From Bacillota bacterium (GTDB lineage: Bacteria > Bacillota > Clostridia > Lachnospirales > Lachnospiraceae): 30,479 nucleotides of DNA. The notes under the pieces were generated by a model. That model did no database searches. It was not told where the DNA came from and saw nothing but the letters and a program-made list of their open reading frames with translations. A program made the position numbers and the translations under genes. Positions 22,872 to 30,361 of the stretch are shown one piece after another; position 1 is the first letter of the stretch, and each line of letters opens with the position of its first letter. The stretch spans positions 1-30,479 of the forward strand of contig JAEYPP010000008.1 in assembly GCA_023410575.1 (NCBI GenBank), written 5' to 3'.

Positions 22872-23606
22872 TTACTTATTTAGCCATACTAGCGTTTCTC
22901 CAGAATTTATATATCTTATAGGGCCAGACTTCAAATCACGCTCTAACTGGTCGAGACCAAGTTTATATTCATCATCGGGTATTAAATGAAACATTGAGTA
23001 TCCCTTATTTCTAACAAGCTCAGCAAAATCCGATGTTACTAATGTTTCATGATTATCACCTAATATAGTATTTTTTATATGATTTAAAGAATGGCTTTTT
23101 GCTTCCTTAATTATTACATCTATATCAGGATATCTCTCCTTATCTACAATAGCAGTGGAAGGAAAATATTTAACATAAAATCGATTATCAATTTGATTAT
23201 GTGATTCTGTTACAATGCATATTTTTCCACGATTCTTTAGTACTCTTGCAATCTCTGTAAACATTATTCCTATATCAGGAATATGATGTATAACATCTGT
23301 CATGTAGATAAAGTCAAAATAATTATCTTCAAATGGTATGTATTCGTGGTTCCCTTTTACAAAGACTATATTAGGATTCTTTGCCTTTGCTTTTTCTCTC
23401 ATCCCATCTGAAGGCTCAACACCATATACTTGAGCAACGGAGAGCTTACTTATGGTATTGGCATAATTACCCGTTCCACATCCAAAGTCTAATATCCGAG
23501 TTTTGCTCGTTGCTTTGAGTTCTTCTAAAAACAAATCAATTATTCCTCTTTCATCATTTCTAACATTATCATAGATTTGTGAGATTTCATTATAATCAAC
23601 AGACAT
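22872..23606 (-). CDS. Class I SAM-dependent methyltransferase (methyltransferase 11 type)
   Basis: A 244-residue soluble enzyme; the ATG at 23606 is set by GAGGAGG six bases upstream. SAM-binding motif I is ILDFGCGTGNYA (38-49), motif II acidic loop VYGVEPSDGM, and YFDFIYMTDVIHHIPD plus ILKNRGKICIVTES-type strands follow. The C-terminal third, with SLNHIKNTILGDNHETLVTSDFAELVRNKG, is the acceptor cap. The substrate (small molecule or lipid) is unknown. It is upstream of the VOC gene with 71 bases between and may share its transcript. Confidence 0.87.
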   Translation of the reverse strand: MSVDYNEISQIYDNVRNDERGIIDLFLEELKATSKTRILDFGCGTGNYANTISKLSVAQVYGVEPSDGMREKAKAKNPNIVFVKGNHEYIPFEDNYFDFIYMTDVIHHIPDIGIMFTEIARVLKNRGKICIVTESHNQIDNRFYVKYFPSTAIVDKERYPDIDVIIKEAKSHSLNHIKNTILGDNHETLVTSDFAELVRNKGYSMFHLIPDDEYKLGLDQLERDLKSGPIRYINSGETLVWLNK

Positions 23607-23773
23607 TTTAATCCTCCTCATTTATTTTCATATGTATAATTATACACTGTATTGAATAATAATACAATGCTATATTTTACATTAAGAGAATTAATTAAAA
23701 ACCATAGTTGAAAAATATAAATTTGATTAGAGTCGTGCTAAAACGAAAAATCGCCAGAAGCCTTATTTCTTTC

Positions 23774-23806
23774 TCTCCTTTAATTTAAGTTTGAAAGGAG
23801 ATTTTT
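23774..23806 (+). terminator. Hairpin with T run in the 250-base spacer
   Basis: TCTCCTTT pairs with AAAGGAGA around a 12-base loop and TTTTT follows on the plus strand, although no plus-strand gene is upstream. On the minus strand it lies 66 bases past the stop of the anchored protein gene. Its role is uncertain. Confidence 0.35.
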
Positions 23807-23871
23807 GGTAATACAATGCTACATCAATTACTTTAGCGTTTAAATTTTGTAATTCTTTGTTTTGTATACCG

Positions 23872-24522
23872 TCAATCTGCTAGTGAAATATATAATTCAG
23901 AGTATTTCCCATCTTCTTCGTAAGACACAAAACTATAATTAAATCCATTATCATTATACTCAAGCACATACGCTACAATTTCCTCAGTAGCAATCCAGGA
24001 TTTCTTTATATCCTCAACTCCTAATTTCTTTTTGATTTCAGCAAAAGTCATACCAGGCATAGCGCCCAAAACATTTATGTTGTATCTATTTGTATCACTG
24101 TTTACTGATAAATAAATAGGTAATGAATCATCGTCTTGAGTCGGGTATATAAAAGCAATACCTAAATTTTCTACATATACACAAGGAAAAAACATATGTG
24201 ATTCCATAATAGCAACAGTACCTTCAATATCTTCAATATTTGACAAATTAACTGCATCTATTTTCTTAGTATTCAAATAACATTTTATTGCTTTGTCAAT
24301 ATCATCAAACCCATTAGTTTCTGCTGGCTCTGTAGTAGGCTCACTCATAATATTAAAAGTAGGTGATAATGTAGACTCTTCTACATCCTCTTCTGATATC
24401 TTCGTTGTAGTAGATATTTCTTTATTATCTGTTCTGCCCATAAAATATAATACTAACATGAATATACTTACCAAAATCGTCATGATAGTCAAAATAATAA
24501 TAAGTCTTTTATACCTTCGCAT
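23872..24522 (-). CDS. Membrane-anchored extracytoplasmic protein of unknown function
   Basis: A 216-residue protein with a short basic N-terminus (MRRYKR), one membrane helix (about 7-28), a Ser/Thr/Glu-rich linker and a domain of about 140 residues (DDIDKAIKCYLNTKKIDAVNLSNIEDIEGTVAIMES..., MPGMTFAEIKKKLGVEDIKKSWI, YVLEYNDNGFNYSFVSYEEDGKYSELYI). The GMTFAEIKKKLG part resembles the SmpA/BamE-like or copper-amine-oxidase-like small repeat found in Firmicute lipoproteins, but I cannot assign it. GGGAG precedes the ATG by 9 bases. Monocistronic, by its flanking spacers. Confidence 0.7.
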   Translation of the reverse strand: MRRYKRLIIILTIMTILVSIFMLVLYFMGRTDNKEISTTTKISEEDVEESTLSPTFNIMSEPTTEPAETNGFDDIDKAIKCYLNTKKIDAVNLSNIEDIEGTVAIMESHMFFPCVYVENLGIAFIYPTQDDDSLPIYLSVNSDTNRYNINVLGAMPGMTFAEIKKKLGVEDIKKSWIATEEIVAYVLEYNDNGFNYSFVSYEEDGKYSELYISLAD

Positions 24523-24805
24523 TTTATTTTTCTCCCATAAATTATTTCCTTTTGCATAATGCTTCTCTGTTATTCACAATCGTTAATAATAGATAATAAT
24601 TCTTTTTTCCAAAATATAGTATCACAAAAATTAGAATAAATAAACTAAATTTACCAATAGTACGTGTACACCAATCATAAAAGTGTATACTTTCTTTTAA
24701 ATAAATTTAATTTACTCAGCTTATGGAGAAATATCTTTTGAGAATGAAAAGATATGTGAAATGCATCATAAACGATGCAAAATACACGTCGGAGATGTGG
24801 AATAG
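24523..24805. other. Non-coding stretch with small hairpins
   Basis: AT-rich bases that must hold the promoter of the leftward anchored protein gene. From 24733 there are two perfect small stem-loops, ATATCTTTT-N7-AAAAGATAT and TGCATC-ATAAAC-GATGCA, leading into the terminator at 24806. A 43-codon open frame at 24723-24854 has no ribosome binding site. Confidence 0.4.
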
Positions 24806-24846
24806 AAAATACGAAGGCCCATGCGGAGCAAGATCCTTCGTATTTT
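24806..24846 (-). terminator. Terminator downstream of the Tam-like gene
   Basis: AAAATACGAAGG pairs perfectly with CCTTCGTATTTT around a 17-base loop. It lies about 70 bases beyond the stop of the leftward methyltransferase gene, and TTTTCTATTCC follows on that strand. Confidence 0.75.
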
Positions 24847-24917
24847 TAATATAGGGATGATTCTAAAGCGTCGCAGACTCCTCGCAAAGGACTAGGTTGA
24901 CTCTGTGTTTATTTCAC

Positions 24918-25688
24918 CTATTTCTTAGCGATAAAGAAAAATCTCGGAAATCTAAAAATTATTTCACCGTTCTTTTGAATAGGATAATACTCCTTAATAA
25001 GTTCAATTATATCATTTTCAAAATCTTCATGATATTCCTCGTTTAATTGATTCAAGTAGGGCCGTAATCCAGTTCCTCTATACCACTCAAGTATTGACTC
25101 GTGCGAGGGCATTCTATGCATATAGATAGTTTCCCATAGTACAAAATCTGAAGATATGTTAGAAAGCAACTCAAAATATTCTTCTTTCGACAAACTATCA
25201 ATTTCTCTTTCATTTGAGATTAAACCTGCCCATTTTTCTCGTTGAATAACCTCTCTAATCAATTGATGAATTGGTTCATTAAAGTTCATTGGTAACTGAA
25301 TAGCTAATATACCGTCATTGTTTAATAATTCCATCATTTCACGTAATAGCTTATGATGATTTGGTAACCACTGAATACATGCATTCGAAAATACAATATC
25401 ATACTGCTCATTCACCGTATGTAATTGATTTGATGCATTAACAATGGCAAAATCAATATCCTTATACGTACTTTTTGCAGTATAAATCATGTCTTCTGAA
25501 TTATCAATGCCGCAGATTTTTGCATCTGGCCAGCGCTTTTTTAATTCATATGTACTGTTTCCTGGTCCACAACCAATATCCAATATTTTATTTGGATTAT
25601 CTATTTCAATTCTATTAATTAAATCTTTTGCTGGCTGTGTTCTTTCTTTTTCAAATTTCAAGTATTGTCTTGAATTCCAATCACTCAT
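24918..25688 (-). CDS. Tam-like SAM-dependent methyltransferase (trans-aconitate methyltransferase family)
   Basis: A 256-residue enzyme with the Tam pattern: N-terminal WNSRQYLKFEKERTQPAKDLI, motif I ILDIGCGPGNST (35-46), CGIDNSEDMI, DIVFSNACIQWLPNH and LAIQLPMNFNEPIHQLI, then a C-terminal cap with SILEWYRGTGLRPYL and RFPRFFFIAKK. In E. coli Tam methylates trans-aconitate to relieve aconitase inhibition; the match in length and the IQWLPNH block make this the best guess. GGAGG lies 7 bases before the ATG. Single gene between spacers. Confidence 0.88.
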   Translation of the reverse strand: MSDWNSRQYLKFEKERTQPAKDLINRIEIDNPNKILDIGCGPGNSTYELKKRWPDAKICGIDNSEDMIYTAKSTYKDIDFAIVNASNQLHTVNEQYDIVFSNACIQWLPNHHKLLREMMELLNNDGILAIQLPMNFNEPIHQLIREVIQREKWAGLISNEREIDSLSKEEYFELLSNISSDFVLWETIYMHRMPSHESILEWYRGTGLRPYLNQLNEEYHEDFENDIIELIKEYYPIQKNGEIIFRFPRFFFIAKK

Positions 25689-25950
25689 AAGTACCTCCGT
25701 AAAAAAATTACACTTATTTTATAACTCCTGGCTGATTATAACATTTTTACCACGGAATAACAACTTATACCAATAATGGTTACACATTACATTTATAAAC
25801 ATTGTTATGTATCTGCACACATGGGATGTTATAACCTATAGACTCACACGATTGTATCAAGGTTTAAATTCTCAAGTGAGATATTCATTTCACCTATTTC
25901 TGTACTTTCAAATCACCATTACAATCAGAACCACTCCACACATTTGCCTA
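25689..25950. other. Intergenic region, nothing recognised
   Basis: AT-rich spacer upstream of the Tam-like gene. It probably includes that gene's promoter, but no clear hexamer pair, hairpin or coding remnant is visible. Confidence 0.4.
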
Positions 25951-26139
25951 TTACAGAATCGCATGGAGCTTAAGTAAACGTTTATATTTCATTAATCCAT
26001 CCTCCACTAATGTGTATACAATTAAATTCTGTTTATCATTGTTATACGTTTCTTGATTTGTGAAGTCAATCATATGGAGAAAAGAGTAATCTTTACACAT
26101 GAAATTGAATTCTCTTCTATTGACACAATATTCTTGACA
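25951..26139 (-). other. Open-frame fragment, possible gene remnant or small protein
   Basis: The minus strand is open for 62 codons up to a TAA at 25951. An ATG at 26100 would give 49 residues starting MCKDYSFLHMIDFTNQ and ending KRLLKLHAIL, with protein-like composition (TLVEDGLMKYKRLLKLHAI). No good ribosome binding site precedes it and I recognise no family. It directly follows the C45-like hydrolase gene. Confidence 0.3.
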
Positions 26140-26144
26140 CTACC

Positions 26145-27134
26145 TCATCGACTTCTACGTATTTTAAAAATATATATTATTACAATAAGTATCAATACTA
26201 AAATTGTAATTACTTCATAAGTTGGTATCTTGTTATCCTTCAATTCTAAATCTGTAGAAAACACCTCTTTCTCCTCCATTACTCCTCTACGGCATATTTC
26301 TTCCATTTGCATAATTTCACATGTTCCAGGTTCCATTGTTTTCATTTCATCAATTAAATTAATTTGATATTTTTGTTTTGCTTCGCCTCTGTAAAACAAA
26401 CATACTTCTCGTTCATTTAAATTACATATATTTGAGTAAAGAGTCCCACCGTCTCCCCAATCTTGCTTCGTTTTATTTAATATTTCTTCACAAACCTCGA
26501 CCGTTATTTCCTCCGTAGATAGAACTTCTTCTGCCGTATCATAACGAGAACATGGATATCCACCTAGTGTAGGATCTGACAACCAGAAATTCGTTATTAC
26601 CTGATGTTTCTTCTCTGCATCTTTCCATATAACATGAAATTGATCCTCCACCCATTCAAACACTGCTACATTACCGGTCGCATCTGCAAATAGAAGATGA
26701 TCATAAAAACCATCTGGAATATTATAATCGCTAAAAAATTCTTCTACTTCCTTAACTGTTTTACATTTCGCTAATGCTGTTTCACCTAAATCATATCCCA
26801 AATCCTTCTTTTCTTTATCGTATGGTACTTCGGTTCCTGGACAGGATGCTCCATCATAAAATAAGCCATATTCATTCATACCGCCCTGTACATAGGAAGA
26901 ATTGTAAAAGCAAACTCTACCATAGCTCTCTGAATCTGGTGCACTGATTTTTACTGTATTTCCGATTGAATACATCCAGTCTTCATTATTACATGCTAAT
27001 ATGGTTCCATCATCTAATGTGACAGAAAATATTGTGCATGCTATACTACTTTGTGTTTGACTTAGGAATACCACAACAAAAACCAGAAAAAATAGTCCTC
27101 TTCTTATTTTTATTTTCTTCACCCCCCTTATCAT
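26145..27134 (-). CDS. Secreted, membrane-anchored Ntn-type linear amide hydrolase (C45-like)
   Basis: A 329-residue protein. The N-terminal hydrophobic signal ends SSIA just before Cys 33 of ACTIFSVTLDDGTILACNNEDWMYS, the nucleophile and substrate-pocket pattern of choloylglycine/acyl-transferase-type Ntn hydrolases; NEYGLFYDGASCPG, DATGNVAVFEWVEDQFHVI and TNFWLSDPTLGGYPCSRYDTAEEVL complete the family outline. A C-terminal helix (about 304-323) followed by KIRRSR anchors it outside the cell. Signal cleavage before Cys 33 would free the catalytic N-terminal Cys directly. Possible substrates are N-acyl amides or beta-lactam-like compounds. The ATG at 27134 lacks a good Shine-Dalgarno site; the AAGGGGGG within codons 3-5 is oddly placed, so the start is uncertain. 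Confidence 0.83.
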   Translation of the reverse strand: MIRGVKKIKIRRGLFFLVFVVVFLSQTQSSIACTIFSVTLDDGTILACNNEDWMYSIGNTVKISAPDSESYGRVCFYNSSYVQGGMNEYGLFYDGASCPGTEVPYDKEKKDLGYDLGETALAKCKTVKEVEEFFSDYNIPDGFYDHLLFADATGNVAVFEWVEDQFHVIWKDAEKKHQVITNFWLSDPTLGGYPCSRYDTAEEVLSTEEITVEVCEEILNKTKQDWGDGGTLYSNICNLNEREVCLFYRGEAKQKYQINLIDEMKTMEPGTCEIMQMEEICRRGVMEEKEVFSTDLELKDNKIPTYEVITILVLILIVIIYIFKIRRSR

Positions 27135-27198
27135 GATAAAATCTTTTCATAAGAAATGAGCAATTCTTGCTATTCTAATGGAAGAGGTTCACTTCATT

Positions 27199-27378
27199 TC
27201 AATGTCCATTATTCCATGCTAATTGATATTCTACAAAATCAAATGTCCACATCATATCTATATCCGTATTCACATGATATTTCTTCCAAAAAGGAAAGTT
27301 GACATCAGAATCATCAAGCCTTTCATATTGGAACTCCTCTAATAAATTAATATATTTCTCAATTTTACCAATATATAT
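27199..27378 (-). pseudogene. C-terminal remnant of an unidentified gene
   Basis: The minus strand is open for 59 codons and reads like a real protein end: IEKYINLLEEFQYERLDD, then DVNFPFWKKYHVNTDIDMM and WTFDFVEYQLAWNNGH before TGA. There is no in-frame start codon upstream of the middle Met pair, and a stop precedes the frame. The composition (aromatic-rich, acidic) is unlike random intergenic DNA here. I do not recognise the family; a truncated gene is the best reading. Confidence 0.5.
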
Positions 27379-27527
27379 TTATGTTGTCAATTATTGTATA
27401 ATCGTTAACTAAAATCTTCTGTATCACATATTATTCCTTATTAGCAGTTTCAGCTTCATAAATGTCTTTACATTCTTTTATGCTTCTCAAACCTTAGTAC
27501 GTACAATATATAAACCAGTAACAAAAC
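27379..27527. other. Spacer, nothing recognised
   Basis: Low-complexity AT-rich spacer between the gene remnant and the terminator that follows the tRNA fragment. No ORF or hairpin of note. Confidence 0.3.
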
Positions 27528-27569
27528 GAAAAAACCTCAAAACCATCATATTTACTGATGATTTTGAGG
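27528..27569 (-). terminator. Intrinsic terminator after a tRNA 3'-end fragment
   Basis: CCTCAAAA-Y-CATCA pairs with TGATG-N-TTTTGAGG (one mismatch or wobble), and TTTTTTCG follows on the minus strand. It lies 10-12 bases past the tRNA-like 3' end, the normal position for a tRNA terminator. Confidence 0.85.
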
Positions 27570-27577
27570 TTATGTAA

Positions 27578-27611
27578 GAAGCACGAGACGGGATTCGAAC
27601 CCTGCCCCTCG
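27578..27611 (-). tRNA. 3'-end fragment of a tRNA gene (T arm and acceptor strand only)
   Basis: The minus strand reads GGGTTCGAATCCCGTC followed by TCGTGCTTC, the T arm and 3' acceptor strand of a tRNA. The first T-stem strand is altered (GCAGGG where GACGGG is expected), and no matching 5' acceptor strand (AGCACGA) or D/anticodon arms exist upstream. A terminator follows as for a real tRNA. This is the pattern left when an element integrates into a tRNA 3' end; it is not a functional tRNA. Confidence 0.6.
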
Positions 27612-27621
27612 AAAAAATACT

Positions 27622-27716
27622 GCTAGAAAGGGACTTTCCAGCACATCCGATTTTTACGTACTCAAGTGGGTACTCATCTAACTTAACAGTTCATCAATTA
27701 ATATTGTATGTACTCA
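27622..27716. repeat. Inverted repeat and three GTACTCA direct repeats beside the tRNA fragment
   Basis: GCTAGAAAG-GGA-CTTTCCAGC (27622-27642) is a 9-bp inverted repeat (one wobble). GTACTCA recurs at 27658, 27670 and 27710. Core-type inverted repeats plus short direct repeats next to a tRNA 3' end resemble an attachment site with integrase arm sites; this is inference, as no integrase is in the window. Confidence 0.4.
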
Positions 27717-27724
27717 ATGATTAC

Positions 27725-28702
27725 CTATACTTCTTTAGCATAGTCTTTATCATAGGATTCCTTTTCCCAAGAAATAAAAACTTCTAGTTCCCAGTGGTAA
27801 AGTGGAATAAACGCTTTCTTCTCATAATCAATTTTCTTATAAAAGGTCTGATTCCCGCCTAACATTCCCATACACTTAGGGAACATAAACTTAACTCGAT
27901 TAGCAGCTTCGTGCAAAATTGCCGTTGCAATTCCTTTTCTTCTTTCCCACCAAACGACTCCTAGAGGTTCGAGTTCACAATAGGGCATACTTTCATCATA
28001 CCATATGATAGCCATTGCTATGGGTCTCTTTTGTTCATCAAGAACACATAGGTCCAGATTTTTTCTATAGTGTTTCATCTTTCTTAAATCATGGAAAGCC
28101 TGTTCTCCGTGCTCACAAGCACTGCAATCTCCATCATAGCTAAAAGATAAGCGATGAGTATTGGAAAGGTAAAAGTCTGGAATTGAATTACCGTCTGCAA
28201 AAGAATAACCATCAGGGAGTTTTACATCAAATAGACTTTTTGCAAAAGGTAGGATATATAATTCCTCGCCCCATTCCATTTCATGAAATCCAGTCTGTAG
28301 AACCATTTCCTTTAATGTAGTATTCCATGTAGGTACATATAGGTTTAAAGACTTAGTCCGTCGGTCTTCCTTAACATTAGAGACATGCGTCTTTGCAAAC
28401 TTTATCATTTCCCTAAGAAGTTCTCTGTCTTCTCCACGTTCTTTCGAGTCAAATAAGAAAAATGCTTCTCCGCTATAATTACCTTCATTGATGACACAGG
28501 CTGCTACTTTACTACTTTCCCTGTATACACCAACGGTATGACACCATGCATGATAATGTCCAGTAAATGCAGGATTGAGTCCTCTTGCGAATTCATGTCT
28601 GCTCAGTCCCCAGATTGGGTATTCCCATTGATATGATGCAAGGACTAACTGTTCTATTTCATCAAAATCCTCATCTTTATAAAAACTAAATTCATAACGC
28701 AT
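27725..28702 (-). CDS. Tandem-GNAT acetyltransferase
   Basis: A 325-residue protein with two GNAT halves. The first (about 1-150) is degenerate, with FYKDEDFDEIEQLVLASY and VAACVINEGNYSGEAFF. The second (about 165-310) carries the acetyl-CoA pyrophosphate-binding loop in LGVVWWERRKGIATAILHEA, preceded by the strand PIAMAIIWYDESMPYCELEP and followed by FYKKIDYEKKAFIPLYHWE. Two-domain GNATs include aminoglycoside- and mycothiol-type acetyltransferases; the acceptor is unknown. GAGGAAGATACAT precedes the ATG. It stands alone, just after the possible attachment site. Confidence 0.85.
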   Translation of the reverse strand: MRYEFSFYKDEDFDEIEQLVLASYQWEYPIWGLSRHEFARGLNPAFTGHYHAWCHTVGVYRESSKVAACVINEGNYSGEAFFLFDSKERGEDRELLREMIKFAKTHVSNVKEDRRTKSLNLYVPTWNTTLKEMVLQTGFHEMEWGEELYILPFAKSLFDVKLPDGYSFADGNSIPDFYLSNTHRLSFSYDGDCSACEHGEQAFHDLRKMKHYRKNLDLCVLDEQKRPIAMAIIWYDESMPYCELEPLGVVWWERRKGIATAILHEAANRVKFMFPKCMGMLGGNQTFYKKIDYEKKAFIPLYHWELEVFISWEKESYDKDYAKEV

Positions 28703-28853
28703 ATGTATCTTCCTCTCTCTCTATTTTCAATTTTATGTGGTGTTCAAATATGTGATTATTGTATCCTAGAACACACTTTTTCAGCACATATATAATTTTA
28801 CCATCTTTACTGATTTGTATAAATGCCATAAATAATTATATATATTTGTGACA

Positions 28854-28881
28854 TAAAAAATAGGACTCTAAAAAGAATCCT
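28854..28881 (-). terminator. Terminator after the CD3324-family gene
   Basis: AGGATTC and GAGTCCT pair (one wobble) around an A/T loop; ATTTTTTATG follows on the minus strand. It begins 9 bases past the gene's stop. Confidence 0.8.
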
Positions 28882-28889
28882 GTTTGAAT

Positions 28890-29147
28890 TTAACTATAAA
28901 GAATTTTTTTTACTGTATCAAATGCCAACCCATACAAATTAGATATTTCAGAAATGGATTTTCCTTCTTTGTACTTCTTTTTCATTTCAATGTTTCTTTT
29001 CAGGTAGTATGTACGAGAGCCGCTTTTTTCTCCCCATCTCTTTTGCCCATTGTCATTGGGAATATAAAGTAAATCTCCGTTTACATATACTTGAACTTCC
29101 TTTAATAATTCTTCTGGTAATACATCTGCTGCATTTATATATTTCAT
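28890..29147 (-). CDS. CD3324 family protein (HTH-type)
   Basis: An 85-residue basic protein, MKYINAADVLPEELLKEVQVYVNGDLLYIP, then KRWGEKSGSRTYYLKRNIEMKKKYKEGKSISEISNLYGLAFDTVKKILYS. The N-terminal motif and C-terminal helix-turn-helix match the CD3324 family (Mor-like DNA-binding proteins), usually small transcriptional regulators of unknown targets in Clostridia. AAGGAG lies 13 bases before this ATG, a long spacing; an in-frame TTG start 11 codons earlier is an alternative. Its leader folds into competing hairpins (29188-29263). A terminator follows. Confidence 0.86.
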   Translation of the reverse strand: MKYINAADVLPEELLKEVQVYVNGDLLYIPNDNGQKRWGEKSGSRTYYLKRNIEMKKKYKEGKSISEISNLYGLAFDTVKKILYS

Positions 29148-29187
29148 ATTTATTAATCCGCTCCTTATTTTTGATAACAAAATAAAG

Positions 29188-29263
29188 GCAGAATAAGCAG
29201 ATAATGCAATACCTATTCATCCCATACAGAAATAGATTACATTATCGCTATTCTGCATGGGAT
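29188..29263 (-). promoter_or_regulatory. Leader with two mutually exclusive hairpins
   Basis: CTATTCTGC (29248-29256) can pair either with GCAGAATA at 29188, in a long helix continued by GATAATG and CATTATC, or with CAGAAATAG at 29227, in a helix extended by ATCCCAT/ATGGGAT. The region lies just upstream of the CD3324-family gene on the minus strand. Alternative pairing of one strand suggests a switchable leader, or overlapping operators for the encoded protein. Confidence 0.4.
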
Positions 29264-29330
29264 AAAGCTTTGTTATGATGTTTTCTTAAAAATGCTATTT
29301 TTATAATACTCACCTCCAGTTAAATTAATC

Positions 29331-29540
29331 TTATTGCTTATTTTCATACCCTAATAATTTACGTAAAGGGGGTGAAATTAATGCCATTACGCAATATATC
29401 ACAAATAATACAAATGCACACAGAACTAATGCTTTCATATCTACTACGGCCCTTGTCCAATAGTTTATAATCCCATAAATAACTGCAGTAGCGATGGACA
29501 TAAGCAAATATTTCAACCCCATTTTTACTATTTTATTCAT
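29331..29540 (-). CDS. Small two-helix membrane protein
   Basis: A 69-residue protein with two hydrophobic helices (about 8-28 and 36-56) and a basic, charged C-terminal tail (PPLRKLLGYENKQ). GGAGGATTAATATA precedes the ATG, supporting expression. Similar small membrane proteins of unknown function are frequent in Clostridia; nothing assigns this one. It lies upstream of the CD3324-family gene on the same strand, with the alternative-hairpin leader between them. Confidence 0.7.
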   Translation of the reverse strand: MNKIVKMGLKYLLMSIATAVIYGIINYWTRAVVDMKALVLCAFVLFVIYCVMALISPPLRKLLGYENKQ

Positions 29541-29599
29541 TATATTAATCCTCCAAGTAAGTCGAATTCGTTAATCATAACTAAAAGCGAAATTTAATT

Positions 29600-30010
29600 T
29601 TATCGATAATATCGCATCATATTAGTGCCATCAGGTACTTTATCAAAACCAAATTTATTATAAAATGTTATATTGCTATCAATACAATTCAATTCGATTC
29701 TTTCTACATTTTTTAAGTCTTCGTGGGTTAGGATACGGTTAATGATTAACTTTCCGAAACCTAATGATCTATAATCTTTTGCAACAATAACATCATAAAT
29801 AAATGCGCGATAAACATAATCTGTCAATAATCTTGCAAAAGCAAATAGCTTATCATTTTGTTGGTCTTTAATAGCAATTATCCAGCTTGTTTCAAGCATC
29901 TTTTTAACATCATCTATTGTTCTGTTTTTACTCCAGCTTTCTTCATGATACAAATCCAACAAATCATGTATTTGAAGCTCAGTAAGATTGTATGTAATTT
30001 CAATATCCAT
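29600..30010 (-). CDS. GNAT family N-acetyltransferase
   Basis: A 136-residue single-domain enzyme. The ATG at 30010 has AAAGGGA seven bases upstream; an in-frame ATG nine codons earlier has none. The acetyl-CoA loop is VIVAKDYRSLGFGKLIINRIL (R/Q-x-x-G-x-G), preceded by the strand DKLFAFARLLTDYVYRAFIYDV and followed by ELNCIDSNITFYNKFGFDKVPDGTNMMRYYR, the typical ending of the YjcF/PaiA-like small GNATs. The acceptor is unknown. It is followed after about 60 bases by the small membrane protein gene, possibly in one transcript. Confidence 0.88.
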   Translation of the reverse strand: MDIEITYNLTELQIHDLLDLYHEESWSKNRTIDDVKKMLETSWIIAIKDQQNDKLFAFARLLTDYVYRAFIYDVIVAKDYRSLGFGKLIINRILTHEDLKNVERIELNCIDSNITFYNKFGFDKVPDGTNMMRYYR

Positions 30011-30361
30011 AAATATCCCTTTCTTGTTTGTAAACATCCATATGTATCGCTAGATTAAGGTAATTACCATTAGGAAAAATTTACGATTTATTTTTTTCTC
30101 TTAATTATAATCTATAAAACTTAAAAGTCAATTGTAATTGGAAAACTGTAACAACTACACTTACTCAGATGTGTACACCTATTTACATGGACATGATAAC
30201 GGTTACTCGTTACAACATTGTTTTTTCTAGGGGGATACCAGTTACCTGATAAAACCTTTAGCCATGAATTATAGCAGTTGCCATCCCATACGTAAGAAGG
30301 ATGTTGCACACATCTTGTACACAAGTTTTTCAAGTAACAAAAAATCGTTAACATCTGCCAA
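30011..30361. other. Spacer, nothing recognised
   Basis: It includes the probable promoter region of the GNAT gene and about 240 bases without a supported gene. An 81-codon minus-strand frame (30121-30366) lacks a ribosome binding site and family likeness. No IS end repeat could be recognised. Confidence 0.4.

Noticed and set aside
24723..24854. 43-codon plus-strand frame, a possible small peptide gene
   Set aside because: It starts without a Shine-Dalgarno site, and its bases are largely two small hairpins and the terminator of the opposite gene.
27578..27720. A complete tRNA with variable arm
   Set aside because: The T stem's first strand is mispaired and there is no 5' acceptor strand or anticodon arm, so only the 3' end is supported.
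27713..29600. Plus-strand frames such as 28884-29072
   Set aside because: They are complements of minus-strand genes with clear ribosome binding sites and families.
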